Assembly: GCA_045631525.1 (NCBI GenBank)
Contig: JAZQUY010000002.1
Location: 1-64,000, forward strand
Direction of reading: 5' to 3'
DNA length: 64,000 nucleotides
From: SIG440 sp045631525
Lineage (GTDB): Bacteria > Bacillota > Clostridia > Monoglobales > Monoglobaceae
Of this stretch, positions 1-8,284 are shown in pieces; the stretch's first letter is position 1; each line of letters opens with the position of its first letter. The notes beneath the pieces are model-generated. The model ran no database searches and had not been told where the DNA came from. It saw nothing but the letters and a program-made list of their open reading frames with translations. The position numbers and the translations under genes were made by a program.

Positions 1-24
1 ACACCGCAAGGTGTTTGACATACA

Positions 25-141
25 TTCGGTGGCAATAGCAAGAAGGTCACACCTGTTCCCATTCCGAACACAGTAGTTAAGCTTCTTAGCGCTGATGATA
101 CTTGGTGGGCAACTGCCTGGGAAAGTAAGACGTCGCCGGAA
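25..141 (+). rRNA. rrf: 5S ribosomal RNA
   Basis: The stretch carries the conserved 5S core (CCCATTCCGAACACAG, then AGTTAAGC) and the terminal helix CGGTGGC pairing with GTCGCCGG. Length is about 117 nt, as expected. It is followed directly by two tRNA genes, the usual end of a Firmicute rRNA operon, so the 23S gene should lie just left of the window. The ends are estimated from the terminal helix to within a few bases. Confidence 0.95.
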
Positions 142-172
142 CTCATACCGGAGTTTATCTCCGGTAACATAT

Positions 173-248
173 TCCTCCTTAGCTCAGTCGGTAGAGCATG
201 CGGCTGTTAACCGCAGGGTCGTTGGTTCAAGTCCAACAGGGGGAGCCA
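173..248 (+). tRNA. tRNA-Asn (GTT)
   Basis: A complete 76-nt cloverleaf: acceptor TCCTCCT pairs with AGGGGGA (one G-U), the anticodon loop CTGTTAA gives anticodon GTT, the T loop is GGTTCAAGTCC, and CCA is encoded. It sits between 5S rRNA and tRNA-Glu and is presumably cut from the same rRNA operon transcript. Confidence 0.97.
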
Positions 249-251
249 TAT

Positions 252-326
252 GGCTCCGTGGTCAAGCGGTCAAGACACCGCCCTTTCACGGCGGTAACAG
301 GGGTTCGATTCCCCTCGGAGTCACCA
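252..326 (+). tRNA. tRNA-Glu (TTC)
   Basis: A complete 75-nt cloverleaf: acceptor GGCTCCG pairs with CGGAGTC, the anticodon loop CTTTCAC gives anticodon TTC, the T arm is GGGGTTCGATTCCCC, and CCA is encoded. It begins 3 nt after tRNA-Asn and is the last gene of the rRNA operon. Confidence 0.97.
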
Positions 327-366
327 CAAACAACAACTTATCTTAGTGATAGGTTGTTGTTTTTTG
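327..366 (+). terminator. rRNA-tRNA operon terminator
   Basis: The hairpin AACAACAACTTATC / GATAGGTTGTTGTT with a short loop is followed by a run of T. It lies directly after the CCA of tRNA-Glu and should end the rRNA operon transcript. Confidence 0.9.
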
Positions 367-501
367 TTGTTTGAGTTGTTTGTGTGCTTGGCTATAATTT
401 ACTCCGACGTATTTCGCTAAAATGTGTCAAAAATTGTCATTGATATTTAATGTCAGGTGTGATAGAGTAATAATGTAAAAGAAAATTGAGGAGGTGTTGT
501 T

Positions 502-735
502 GTGAAAAAAATAATTTCAAAAGTAGAATATGATACAGAAACAGCGGAGCTTATTGCGAAAAATACGATGGGAGAGTTTGGCGACAAGGATGGATTTGAA
601 GAGAGCCTTTATATGACAAAGGATGGGAAGTATTTCCTTTATACCAACGGCGGTGAAGAGTCAAAATATCCCAAAGAAGCGATAACAAGAATGTCGGCAG
701 AAAAGGCAAAAGAATGGCAGAAAAACAATAAATAA
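502..735 (+). CDS. small conserved protein of unknown function
   Basis: This is a 77-residue, highly charged, soluble protein with no signal peptide or membrane segment. The GTG start is set by the strong GAGGAGGT ribosome site at 488-495. The composition (many Asp, Glu and Lys, with a YFLYTNGGEESKYP segment) resembles small cytoplasmic proteins that are common in Clostridia, but I cannot assign a domain. It stands alone between the rRNA operon terminator and its own terminator at 742-770, so it is a monocistronic gene. Confidence 0.7.
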   Translation: MKKIISKVEYDTETAELIAKNTMGEFGDKDGFEESLYMTKDGKYFLYTNGGEESKYPKEAITRMSAEKAKEWQKNNK

Positions 736-741
736 CTAGTG

Positions 742-770
742 AAAAGCACACCTTGATGGGGGTGCTTTTT
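742..770 (+). terminator. Rho-independent terminator after the 77-residue gene
   Basis: The stem AAAAGCAC pairs with GTGCTTTT and is followed by T residues. It lies 7 bp after the stop codon at 735. Confidence 0.85.
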
Positions 771-782
771 CAGTAAGGGGTG

Positions 783-811
783 TTGAAAAAATAGCTTGGA
801 TATGATACAAT
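783..811 (+). promoter_or_regulatory. sigma-A promoter for dtd
   Basis: TTGAAA (783-788) and TACAAT (806-811) are separated by exactly 17 bp. The start codon of dtd lies 20 bp further on with a GAGG ribosome site. Confidence 0.75.
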
Positions 812-830
812 AGTCCAAGAGGTGAATATC

Positions 831-1283
831 GTGAAAATTGTTTTACAAAGAGTTTCAAGTGCAAAGGTAGAGGTTGAGGAAAAAACCGTTGGTGAAATCG
901 GCAAAGGCTACCTTTTGCTTTTGGGTGTTTCAAATGAAGATACAAAAGAAATTGCGGACAAGATGATTGAAAAGGTGGCAAAGCTCCGCATTTTTGAGGA
1001 TAGTGAGGGAAAAACAAACCTCAATATAGACGCGGTAGAGGGCGAAGTTTTGGTTGTGTCGCAGTTCACACTTTATGCTGATTGCAGAAAAGGTAACAGA
1101 CCAAGCTTTATAAACGCGGGGGCTCCGCAGATGGCAGAGGAGCTTTATGAATATGTGTTCACGAGATGCGGTGAGCTTTTCCGGAACACACAAAAAGGAA
1201 TTTTTGGTGCTGATATGAAAGTGTCACTTGTGAATGACGGGCCGTTCACCATTTTGCTTGACAGTAAGGAAATCTTGGGATGA
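831..1283 (+). CDS. dtd: D-aminoacyl-tRNA deacylase
   Basis: This cytoplasmic proofreading enzyme cuts D-amino acids (and glycine mischarged on tRNA-Ala) from tRNA. The 150-residue length matches the family. The N-terminus MKIVLQRVSSAKV, the catalytic SQFTLYAD motif with RPSF after it, and the C-terminal NDGPFT motif are all present; SQxTL and NxGP are the two family signatures. The GTG at 831 is preferred over the in-frame GTG at 822, because it gives the usual N-terminus and sits at a good distance from the AAGAGGTG ribosome site. The stop overlaps the next start by 4 bp, so the two genes are translationally coupled. Confidence 0.95.
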   Translation: MKIVLQRVSSAKVEVEEKTVGEIGKGYLLLLGVSNEDTKEIADKMIEKVAKLRIFEDSEGKTNLNIDAVEGEVLVVSQFTLYADCRKGNRPSFINAGAPQMAEELYEYVFTRCGELFRNTQKGIFGADMKVSLVNDGPFTILLDSKEILG

Positions 1284-1834
1284 TGACAAAGAGCGAATTG
1301 AGAAAAATAAACAAAGAAAAGCGTGCTGCGATGAAAGATGCTGAGGTAAAAGAAAAAAGCCTTGCCATAGCAAAGACTTTTCTGGATAGCGAAATATATA
1401 AAAATGCGAAAACAATAATGGCTTATATGCCCCTTGGAAACGAGGTTGATACAAGAGAGATAATTTTATCGGCGTTTTCGGATGGGAAATGCGTTGTTGT
1501 TCCAATTACAGATGCGGAGTCAGGAGAGATAACACCCTGTGCGATAGAAAAGGATGAGACTTTTCAAAAAGGTGCTTTCAGCATCTTGGAGCCTGATTCA
1601 AAGAGAATAGCAGACCCACAGCAGATAGATGCAGTTTTGGTGCCGGGGATTGCCTTTGATAAAAAAGGCGGACGTGTTGGATTTGGAAAGGGTTGTTATG
1701 ACCTATTTTTGAAAAAGACCGATGCGCTGAAAATCGGATTATGCTATGCCTTTCAGTTGTGTGATGAAATAGATGCAGAAAGTCACGATATAAAAATGGA
1801 TTTTGTGATTACTGAAAATGTGAATAGTGTTTGA
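1280..1834 (+). CDS. 5-formyltetrahydrofolate cyclo-ligase
   Basis: This enzyme converts 5-formyl-THF to 5,10-methenyl-THF with ATP and so recovers the stored folate form for one-carbon metabolism. Its 184 residues fit the family. The N-terminal basic helix (KSELRKINKEKRAAM) and the substrate/ATP-binding GFGKGCYDLFL motif, the counterpart of GRGGGYYDRFL, are visible near residues 135-145. It overlaps dtd by 4 bp and is the last gene of this two-gene operon, since a bidirectional terminator follows at 1849-1880. Confidence 0.93.
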   Translation: MMTKSELRKINKEKRAAMKDAEVKEKSLAIAKTFLDSEIYKNAKTIMAYMPLGNEVDTREIILSAFSDGKCVVVPITDAESGEITPCAIEKDETFQKGAFSILEPDSKRIADPQQIDAVLVPGIAFDKKGGRVGFGKGCYDLFLKKTDALKIGLCYAFQLCDEIDAESHDIKMDFVITENVNSV

Positions 1835-1848
1835 TTTGGTATAAAAAG

Positions 1849-1880
1849 AACACCATCCAATGTTTTGGATGGTGTTTTGT
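1849..1880. terminator. bidirectional terminator between convergent genes
   Basis: AACACCATCCAA (1849-1860) pairs with TTGGATGGTGTT (1865-1876) over 12 bp and has A and T flanks on both sides. It serves the cyclo-ligase gene on the plus strand and the secreted-protein gene on the minus strand. Confidence 0.85.
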
Positions 1881-1893
1881 GTTTGTATGTGAT

Positions 1894-2940
1894 TTAGTTG
1901 GCTGAAACCTTAATGTTATCACCTTTGACAATGATGACGTCTTGCACTTTGCCCTCGTAAGTTCTTAAGTAAACGTGGTCAGCCATTTTTTGAGCATCAT
2001 AGCTTTGGGTTGACATATCAAAGGTTCCTATAATGTTGTCATCTGTATCAGTTACGTTTACAGTGCCTTGGAAGGTATATAGTGCAGGGAAATACTTAAA
2101 GTTTGCAACATCGCCATTTCTTACAGTGATTTCTCTGCGAGTTTTGGTAATTACATAAATGTTTCTAGCGTTCTTAAGATTATATTCAGTGCCGTTAATG
2201 GTCGCTATATCTTTACTATCATCAAACGCTGTAACAACACCGCCTGCAAGGGTTTCATCAGGGTTGGTTATTATGTATGCATCATCCCCTGTTGCGAGAG
2301 ATACAGGCTCGTTGGTTGTGAAACTTCGTACGTTTTCATCAAAGTTCCATACATATTTGATTGATGAAATAAGACCAGAATCGTCAAATTCAAGCTTTAC
2401 AATATCCCCTGGGGTGGGCATTGAACCTGTTGCAACTTCGGGGGTAGTGGCTACAAGTGAACTGTCGCTGTTAAGTAGATATGAGATATCCCAGATGTCT
2501 TCGCCGTCGTTGTCTGTGGCTTTGCCAATTTCTTCGATAACAGCGAGGTATGAGGGGATAGGTTCAACAGTTCCGCTCAAAGATACATTAAGCGGTTTAA
2601 GAGTGTTGAGAGTATCCCAAAAGAAAATTTTTGCGGAACAATTCAGGTAGTTTGCATATCCGCTCAAGGAAATACTGAAATCGGTTGCGGTTGCGGGTGA
2701 ATCTTTATATGTAACGTTTAAAAGCTTTCTTGAACCATCATACACGGCAAGTATCACAGTGCAGTCAAGCACAGTGTCAAAGGTCATTTTCGCTGTAACT
2801 GTGTCTCCGGTGCTGTTGCAAACAATGCTTTTGAGAGTCACATTACTTGGCAATGGGTCACTCTCTGCCGCAATGGGCGTGATTGACAAGGAAGCAAGGA
2901 GCATCAAAATGGTGAGTAGTGTGCTTATAAATTTTTTCAT
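1894..2940 (-). CDS. secreted protein of unknown function
   Basis: This is a 348-residue protein with a clear Sec signal peptide (MKKFISTLLTILMLLASL, cleavage probably after PIAA). The start at 2940 is chosen over the upstream in-frame ATG because it has the strong AGGGAGGG ribosome site and begins the signal peptide exactly. The mature part is rich in Asp, Thr and Val and looks all-beta. The N-terminal third (ADSDPL-like stretch to about residue 130) reads like an Ig-type or Big-like domain seen in Clostridial surface proteins. I recognise no catalytic motif. It is transcribed alone from its own promoter at 2971-2999. Confidence 0.75.
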   Translation of the reverse strand: MKKFISTLLTILMLLASLSITPIAAESDPLPSNVTLKSIVCNSTGDTVTAKMTFDTVLDCTVILAVYDGSRKLLNVTYKDSPATATDFSISLSGYANYLNCSAKIFFWDTLNTLKPLNVSLSGTVEPIPSYLAVIEEIGKATDNDGEDIWDISYLLNSDSSLVATTPEVATGSMPTPGDIVKLEFDDSGLISSIKYVWNFDENVRSFTTNEPVSLATGDDAYIITNPDETLAGGVVTAFDDSKDIATINGTEYNLKNARNIYVITKTRREITVRNGDVANFKYFPALYTFQGTVNVTDTDDNIIGTFDMSTQSYDAQKMADHVYLRTYEGKVQDVIIVKGDNIKVSAN

Positions 2941-2970
2941 ACAAGGTCCCTCCCGGAAGTGTTTTACAGT

Positions 2971-2999
2971 ATTATAACATATTTTGGAAAATATGTCCA
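2971..2999 (-). promoter_or_regulatory. sigma-A promoter for the secreted-protein gene
   Basis: Read on the minus strand, TGGACA (2999-2994) and TATAAT (2976-2971) are 17 bp apart. The start codon is about 30 bp downstream. Confidence 0.75.
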
Positions 3000-3069
3000 C
3001 TCGATGTTGTTGATATTTGGAAATATGGCAAATTCGCCAAAAGTGTAAAATCTCATTTGGCGATTATTT

Positions 3070-3234
3070 TTAATCCTCTTCGTCAAAATATTCAAGGTCC
3101 TCGCCGTTTGGGAATTCTTCTTCGCACATATCGAGGTACATTTCTTCAGTGTCTTGCTGTGCTTTTTGAAGGTTTTCTATGACGTCGGTTATGTCGTTAA
3201 AAAGTTTGTGGTAGAGCTTTTTGTAATCGGGCAT
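3070..3234 (-). CDS. small acidic protein of unknown function
   Basis: This is a 54-residue acidic protein. It starts MPDYKKLYHKLFNDITDVIE, continues as one amphipathic helix and ends in an Asp/Glu-rich tail (EYFDEED). The start at 3234 is set by the AAAGGAG ribosome site directly upstream; the longer in-frame reading would run through the small RNA terminator and is rejected. Similar small helical proteins with a YxLFNxITDxIE core are widespread in Clostridia, but I know no function. It lies right after the structured RNA at 3254-3405, so it may be translated only from readthrough of that terminator. Confidence 0.7.
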   Translation of the reverse strand: MPDYKKLYHKLFNDITDVIENLQKAQQDTEEMYLDMCEEEFPNGEDLEYFDEED

Positions 3235-3253
3235 AAGTTTTCTCCTTTGAAAA

Positions 3254-3405
3254 TAAAAAAATGCGTGGCTGAGCCACGCATGAAAAACGCATGACTCTTG
3301 TTTGCGAGACAATTTTTCTACCAAAACAGAGGTTACGAAAAATGAGCATGCGTTTTTGCCGAAAGCAAAAAGCCCTCCATTTTAGTAGTATTAAATTATC
3401 TCGCA
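3254..3405 (-). ncRNA. structured small RNA, long hairpin with its own promoter and terminator
   Basis: On the minus strand a consensus promoter (3439-3411) fires into a long hairpin. The outer stem is 14 bp (3406-3393 with 3315-3302), the inner stem is a continuous 15 bp (3388-3374 with 3332-3318), and an apical TTTTTGC/GCAAAAA hairpin sits at 3371-3353. G-U wobbles occur in both long stems, which suits RNA. A strong terminator (ATGCGTGG/CCACGCAT plus T run, 3281-3254) closes it. The overall rod shape recalls 6S RNA, but it is shorter than usual. A leader controlling the 54-residue gene downstream is the alternative. Confidence 0.6.
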
Positions 3406-3410
3406 AAATT

Positions 3411-3439
3411 ATTATATCACAACATTCGAAAAATTACAA
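3411..3439 (-). promoter_or_regulatory. sigma-A promoter of the structured small RNA
   Basis: On the minus strand TTGTAA (3439-3434) and TATAAT (3416-3411) are exactly 17 bp apart. The predicted start near 3404 falls at the first bases of the outer stem. Confidence 0.75.
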
Positions 3440-3514
3440 TATATTTTTTATTCAGGGGACACCTTTGGCTGAAGCGCTTTTTCGGTTCGTCTCTGTGGGT
3501 ATTAAAAAAGGTAT

Positions 3515-3547
3515 AAAAAAAGAAGCCAAAATTTTGACTTCTTTTTT
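3515..3547 (-). terminator. pheS-pheT operon terminator
   Basis: AAAAAAGAAG pairs with CTTCTTTTTT around a short loop, just downstream of the pheT stop codon on the minus strand, with a T run on that strand. Confidence 0.75.
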
Positions 3548-3550
3548 AAA

Positions 3551-5911
3551 TTATTTCTTCATCATAATTCCCTGAGATTCAAGGCTTGCGATTATTGAAT
3601 CAACAATTTCCATAACCTCTTCTTTGGTGAGAGTACGTTCAGGGTGAGAGAAAATCATTCTTACGGTGATTGACTTTCCGTTTTCGTCGGTGTAGGTGTC
3701 AACCACAGATACCGACTTGATAAGGTCACAGTTGGCATTCTTTATTGCATCACCAATAGGTGCAAACTTCTCAGATACAAAGGATACATCAATTTCCATT
3801 TCAGGATATTTTGACGGCTCCTGATAGCGGATGCTTGCGTTTTTGATTTCCGAAAAGTCGCGGACATCAATTTCTGCAAAGACAATGGACGCTTTCTTGT
3901 CAATCTTCTTTGAAATTGTGGGATGAACTATGCCAATCTTTCCAAGCTCCTTGCCATCACAGAAAATTGCATTGAGGTTTTTGGGATGCTCATATGAATG
4001 ACTTGCATCAATAGGTGCAAAGGTGAGAGACTGGTGCTTTATGTCATCTGTCACAACCGCCAGCATATCACGAAGCTCAAGATAAAGGGTTTCAACACTC
4101 TTTGTTTTGCTGAAAAGTGTAATGGCAAGCTTTTTGTGTTCGTCACAAAGATTTCCATCTTTCATTCCGTTCACTGTTCTGCCAATTTCAAAAAGACCGA
4201 AATCTGTACTGAAACCTGTGTTGTATTTCACCTGACAGAGCTGGGTGGGAACGATTGAATTTCTTATTGTTTCAATATTCGGGTTGGTGGCGTTCACAAG
4301 CTTGATGTTGTTTTCAATCTCAATGCCCAACGCTTTATATTCATCAAAGTAAGCCCAGATGTAAGAGTGAGTTTCGTGAAGTGAGAAACGCTTAACCAAA
4401 ATATCCTTGATGCGGTCTTCATCGGTTTTTTCCTGAGCCATGCGGATAGGATAAAGAGGAGCAACAGCTGTGTGAACGTCAAAGTTGTCATAGCCATAAA
4501 TTCTTGTGATTTCCTCGATGATGTCGGCTTTCATTGTTACGTCCTTGGTGGCACGCCATGAGGGAACCTGAACCGAGAATTTATTGCCGTCAAGGGCAAC
4601 GTCAAAGCCGAGAGCCTTGAGAGTATTCACGATTGTATCGTTTGAAATTTCGATTCCTGCATAGCGATCAACAAAGTTCTTGTCAAAGTCGATTTTGATA
4701 TTATCATAACGGAAAGCATATTCATCAGTAAGGCTTGAAACAACCTTTACACCGCTGTCAATGTCGGTGAGGAGCTTCACAAATCTTGCGATAGCAGGAA
4801 CGGTCATTTCGGGGTCAAGGCACTTTTCATAGCGCATTGACGCATCTGTTCTGTGGGCAAGGCGAACTGTTGACTTGCGGATTGAAACGGCATCAAATGT
4901 TGCAGATTCAAGGGTAAGTGTTGTGGTGTCCTCCACAATTTCAGAATCCAGACCGCCCATTATACCTGCGATAGCAACAGGAGTGTCGCTGTTGCAAATC
5001 ATCAATGTGTTTTCGTCAATGTTGCGGTCAATTCCGTCAAGGGTTTTGAATGTGAAGGGTTTATCAAATCTCTTTATACGAAGCTTTTCAACCTTACGAG
5101 AGTCGAATGCGTGCATTGGCTGACCCATTTCAAGCATAAGGTAGTTGGTAAGGTCAGCAAGAAGATTTATGCCTCGCATACCGCAGTAGAAAAGGCGGAT
5201 ACGCATATTCACGGGGCTGACTGTTTTTGTGATGTTTTCAACCTGCAAGCATGAATATCTCTGGCAGAGGGGGTCTTCAATCTTCATGTCGATTTTGGGA
5301 AGATTATCATGCGCCGAAAGGTCAACTGTTTCAAGGGGTTTAAGCGGACGGTTTGCAAGGGCTGCAAATTCTCTTGCTATGCCATAGTGTCCCCAAAGGT
5401 CAGGACGGTTTGTGAGGGATTTGTTGTCAACCTCAAAAACGATATCGTCAATCTGGTAGATGTCTTTCACTGATGTTCCACAGGGTACATCCTCTGTGAT
5501 GTCCATAATACCCTCGTGATTGTCGCTGATGCCAAGCTCCTTTTCTGAGCAGCACATACCGTGTGAGGGATAGCCTGCAAGTGGGCGTGGTGCGATGGTG
5601 ATTTCGCCAATCTTTGCACCAACCTTTGCGAAAGCGGTTTTCATCCCAACACGCACGTTTGGTGCACCGCATACAACGTCGGTGAGTTGTCCATCACCTG
5701 CGTCAACTTTCAGAAGGTGAAGCTTTTTTGATTCGGGGTGGTCTTCGACAGATTTGATTTCTGCAACCACGATGCCCTCGATGTCGCTTCCCTTGAAGAA
5801 TATTTCGTTTTCAACCTCGGCTGTGGAAAGCGAGAATTGATTTATAAGTTTAAGTTTGTCAAGGCCTGACAAATCAACAAAGTCAGAAATCCAGTTCATT
5901 GATAAAAGCAT
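3551..5911 (-). CDS. pheT: phenylalanyl-tRNA synthetase beta subunit
   Basis: This is the large subunit of the alpha2-beta2 enzyme that charges tRNA-Phe. Its 786 residues fit the bacterial family (about 790-800). An EMAP/tRNA-binding domain follows the first 40 residues (GSDIEGIVVAEIKSVEDHP), the B3/B4 editing domain and B5 domain occupy the middle, and the anticodon-binding FDX-ACB domain is at the C-terminus (PSKYPEMEIDVSFV). It lies 22 bp after pheS and shares its T-box-controlled transcript. Confidence 0.97.
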   Translation of the reverse strand: MLLSMNWISDFVDLSGLDKLKLINQFSLSTAEVENEIFFKGSDIEGIVVAEIKSVEDHPESKKLHLLKVDAGDGQLTDVVCGAPNVRVGMKTAFAKVGAKIGEITIAPRPLAGYPSHGMCCSEKELGISDNHEGIMDITEDVPCGTSVKDIYQIDDIVFEVDNKSLTNRPDLWGHYGIAREFAALANRPLKPLETVDLSAHDNLPKIDMKIEDPLCQRYSCLQVENITKTVSPVNMRIRLFYCGMRGINLLADLTNYLMLEMGQPMHAFDSRKVEKLRIKRFDKPFTFKTLDGIDRNIDENTLMICNSDTPVAIAGIMGGLDSEIVEDTTTLTLESATFDAVSIRKSTVRLAHRTDASMRYEKCLDPEMTVPAIARFVKLLTDIDSGVKVVSSLTDEYAFRYDNIKIDFDKNFVDRYAGIEISNDTIVNTLKALGFDVALDGNKFSVQVPSWRATKDVTMKADIIEEITRIYGYDNFDVHTAVAPLYPIRMAQEKTDEDRIKDILVKRFSLHETHSYIWAYFDEYKALGIEIENNIKLVNATNPNIETIRNSIVPTQLCQVKYNTGFSTDFGLFEIGRTVNGMKDGNLCDEHKKLAITLFSKTKSVETLYLELRDMLAVVTDDIKHQSLTFAPIDASHSYEHPKNLNAIFCDGKELGKIGIVHPTISKKIDKKASIVFAEIDVRDFSEIKNASIRYQEPSKYPEMEIDVSFVSEKFAPIGDAIKNANCDLIKSVSVVDTYTDENGKSITVRMIFSHPERTLTKEEVMEIVDSIIASLESQGIMMKK

Positions 5912-5933
5912 AGTATATTATCTCCTTTCCATA

Positions 5934-6986
5934 TTATTCGTCGTCGGTAAATTGTGTAAGAACTTTGAGGCTGCCGCTGTTTAAGTCACGGATGTCTTTT
6001 ACGCCATATCTCATCATAACAAGTCGTGTAAGCCCAAGACCAAAAGCAAAGCCTGTGTATTCTTCGGGGTCAATGCCGCCGGCTTTCAAAACTTCCGGGT
6101 GAATCATACCGCAAGGACAAAGCTCAAGCCAACCGCTGTGTTTGCAGGAGGGACAGCCCTCACCGCCACAGATAAGGCAGTTTATGTCAAGCTCAAAGCC
6201 GGGTTCCACAAAGGGGAAGAAACCGGGACGGAGACGAACCTTGATATCCTTCTTGAAAACCTCTGAAAGCATGGTTTTCATAAAGAAGATAAGGTTTGAA
6301 ATTGAGATGTCTTTGTCCACCATAACGCCTTCCATCTGGAAGAATGTGTTTTCGTGGTTGGCGTCGGTTGCCTCATTGCGGAAACAACGTCCTGGGAAAA
6401 TAGCCTTGATGGGAACCCCATCGTTCACAAGTGCGTCTTTGTATTTTTTGTAAATCGCATTCTGTGCCGCTGATGTGTGTGATTTAAGCAGCTGACCGTT
6501 TTCAAGGTAATAGGTATCCTGCATATCACGTGCGGGGTGATGCTTTGGAATGTTCAGCGCCTCAAAACATTCATAGTCGGTAACAATTTCGCTGTAATCT
6601 TCAATATGAAAGCCCATAGATTTGAAAATCTGTTCACATTCACGCTGAACAAGGGTGATTGGATGATATGAGCCACGTGTGATATCCACCGGGGTTGAAA
6701 TGTCAATGTCGGGCATTGAGTTGATTTCTGCCTCAATCTCCTTTGCTTTCATTTCTTCGATTTTTGCAGTTATTGCGTCTGTTGCTTCGGCTTTCAGGAT
6801 GTTTACTTCCTGACCGAAGGTCTTTTTCTCCTCAACAGAGAGGTCTTTCATCTGTTTGAGCAGCCCTGTGATAAGACCGTTTTTTCCAAGATATTCAACT
6901 CTTAATGCATCAAGGCTTGCCATATCGCTAACAGTCTCAAGCTTTGAGAGGAATTCTTGTTTCATAGTTGTTGTTTTCTCTGACAT
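5934..6986 (-). CDS. pheS: phenylalanyl-tRNA synthetase alpha subunit
   Basis: This is the catalytic class II subunit (350 residues). The N-terminal coiled coil for tRNA contact (residues 1-85) is followed by motif 2 (GRCFRNEATDANHENTFFQ) and motif 3 (GFAFGLGLTRLVMMRYGV). A Cys-rich insert CLICGGEGCPSCKHSGW precedes the LCPCGMIHPEV segment; such a putative zinc-binding insert is found in many Gram-positive PheS proteins. Expression should rise when uncharged tRNA-Phe binds the T-box leader at 7029-7273. Confidence 0.97.
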   Translation of the reverse strand: MSEKTTTMKQEFLSKLETVSDMASLDALRVEYLGKNGLITGLLKQMKDLSVEEKKTFGQEVNILKAEATDAITAKIEEMKAKEIEAEINSMPDIDISTPVDITRGSYHPITLVQRECEQIFKSMGFHIEDYSEIVTDYECFEALNIPKHHPARDMQDTYYLENGQLLKSHTSAAQNAIYKKYKDALVNDGVPIKAIFPGRCFRNEATDANHENTFFQMEGVMVDKDISISNLIFFMKTMLSEVFKKDIKVRLRPGFFPFVEPGFELDINCLICGGEGCPSCKHSGWLELCPCGMIHPEVLKAGGIDPEEYTGFAFGLGLTRLVMMRYGVKDIRDLNSGSLKVLTQFTDDE

Positions 6987-7028
6987 AACATTTATCCTTT
7001 CTATAAAAGTTTAAAGAGCAAATAAAAA

Positions 7029-7273
7029 ACTCGCCCCAAAAGTCTTGGGACGAGTATAAAATACCCGCGGTACCACCCGGATTCAGAAAAAATTCTGCAC
7101 TCTATCTGGCGTTTTGACGTGACGCCTGCACCCTGCTTATGCGAAGTTCGCTTTCGCAGAAAACTCCAATGCTGAAATTCACAGTCGGGACCAAAATGGA
7201 TACTCTCAGCCAGTGATATCCAATCTCTTGTTTGGTTTTGCCGATGCTACTTACACATCTTCACAGTTTGTAC
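7029..7273 (-). promoter_or_regulatory. T-box riboswitch (Phe) of pheS-pheT
   Basis: On the minus strand the leader contains the T-box consensus GGGTGGTACCGCGGG (7078-7064 region) that pairs with the tRNA acceptor end. A terminator follows, ACTCGTCCCAAGAC with GTTTGGGGCGAGT-type pairing (7055-7029) and a T run. A long stem I lies upstream. A TTC codon at 7176-7174 inside GAATTTCAGC fits the Phe specifier. With the phe synthetase genes immediately downstream, the assignment is firm; the exact specifier position is inferred. Confidence 0.93.
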
Positions 7274-7279
7274 CATATA

Positions 7280-7308
7280 AATATATCACTTTATGAAGAA
7301 GTTGTCAA
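7280..7308 (-). promoter_or_regulatory. sigma-A promoter of the pheS T-box leader
   Basis: On the minus strand TTGACA (7308-7303) and TATATT (7285-7280) are 17 bp apart. The predicted transcript start is near 7273. It lies back to back with the yitT-family promoter at 7312-7340. Confidence 0.85.
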
Positions 7309-7311
7309 GAA

Positions 7312-7340
7312 TTGATTTTGATTTTTGTGTATGGTATAAT
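7312..7340 (+). promoter_or_regulatory. sigma-A promoter of the YitT-family gene
   Basis: TTGATT (7312-7317) and TATAAT (7335-7340) are 17 bp apart, about 100 bp before the start codon. The leader in between shows no obvious riboswitch. Confidence 0.75.
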
Positions 7341-7438
7341 GATTCAGGCGAAGTTAGCATGCCACAGAAATAAGGGGCGTATAAAACTACTCATTGGCAT
7401 TAACTGAAAAATAACAATGCCGAAAGGGAGAATAACAA

Positions 7439-8284
7439 ATGAAAAGCAAAAAACTTAAAAATTTTGTATTTATGAATATGGGATGTGTACTTCTTTCTGT
7501 GGGTGTATATTTCTTTAAAATTCCAAATGGTTTCGCAACAGGCGGTGTAACCGGTATAGGTACTGTTTTGGGAAAAATTTTCTTCATAACACCTGCAGTA
7601 TGGATATGGATTTTGAACATCGCCCTTTTGTTGTTGGGGTTTTTATTTTTAGGCTGGCAAAATAGCTTTAAAACAATCTATTGCAGTATGTTTTATTCGG
7701 CTCTTACATATGTTTTTGAGTTGTTCATACCGCTTTCTGCTCCGCTGACAAATCAACCGCTTTTAGAATTGGTGTATGCGATGCTCCTTACAGCTATTGG
7801 CTCGGCAATGATCTTTAATAGTGATGCATCTTCTGGCGGAACAGATATAGCCGCTTTAATTTTGAAAAAGTATACAAGCCTTGATGTTGGAAAAGCCTTA
7901 TTAACTGTTGATTCCATTGTCGCTGTGAGCTCATTTTTTGTATTTAACATACAAGCGGGACACTTTTCATTACTGGGATTGTTTGCTAAGGCTTTCTTGG
8001 TGGACAGCATTATTGAAAGTCTGAATACTTGTAAATATTTTGTTGTAATAACTACAAAACGCAAAGAAATATCGCAATACATTATAAAAACGCTTCATCA
8101 TGGCGTTACTGTTAGCGATGCGGTTGGTGAGTTTACAAAAGATCAAAGAGCAATGATTCATACAGTATGCAAACGCGCAGAGGCAATAAAGCTCAAAAAG
8201 AAAATCAAAGAAATTGATCCGTCGTCTTTTATTATTGTTACTACCAGCAGTGAAATTATTGGACGTGGTTTTAGAAATGTGTGA
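7439..8284 (+). CDS. YitT family membrane protein
   Basis: This 281-residue integral membrane protein has about six hydrophobic segments in residues 5-190 (YitT_membrane, formerly DUF161). A soluble C-terminal DUF2179 domain of about 80 residues follows (FVVITTKRKEISQYIIKTLHHGVTV ... IDPSSFIIVTTSSEIIGRGF). The GGVTGIGTVLGK and SSGGTDIAALIL segments are typical of the family. The molecular function is unknown; some members affect cell morphology or small-molecule export. The ATG at 7439 follows a GAAAGGGAG ribosome site. Confidence 0.92.
   Translation: MKSKKLKNFVFMNMGCVLLSVGVYFFKIPNGFATGGVTGIGTVLGKIFFITPAVWIWILNIALLLLGFLFLGWQNSFKTIYCSMFYSALTYVFELFIPLSAPLTNQPLLELVYAMLLTAIGSAMIFNSDASSGGTDIAALILKKYTSLDVGKALLTVDSIVAVSSFFVFNIQAGHFSLLGLFAKAFLVDSIIESLNTCKYFVVITTKRKEISQYIIKTLHHGVTVSDAVGEFTKDQRAMIHTVCKRAEAIKLKKKIKEIDPSSFIIVTTSSEIIGRGFRNV

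Noticed and set aside
822..830. GTG at 822 as start of dtd
   Set aside because: It would overlap the ribosome site and add three residues before the conserved MKIVLQRV start.
3235..3324. N-terminal extension of the 54-residue acidic protein
   Set aside because: The extension would be coded by the terminator hairpin of the small RNA, and a strong ribosome site directly precedes the ATG at 3234.
3254..3405. Signal recognition particle RNA
   Set aside because: The rod shape is similar, but the conserved apical GGAAG/AGCA internal loop motif of SRP RNA is absent.
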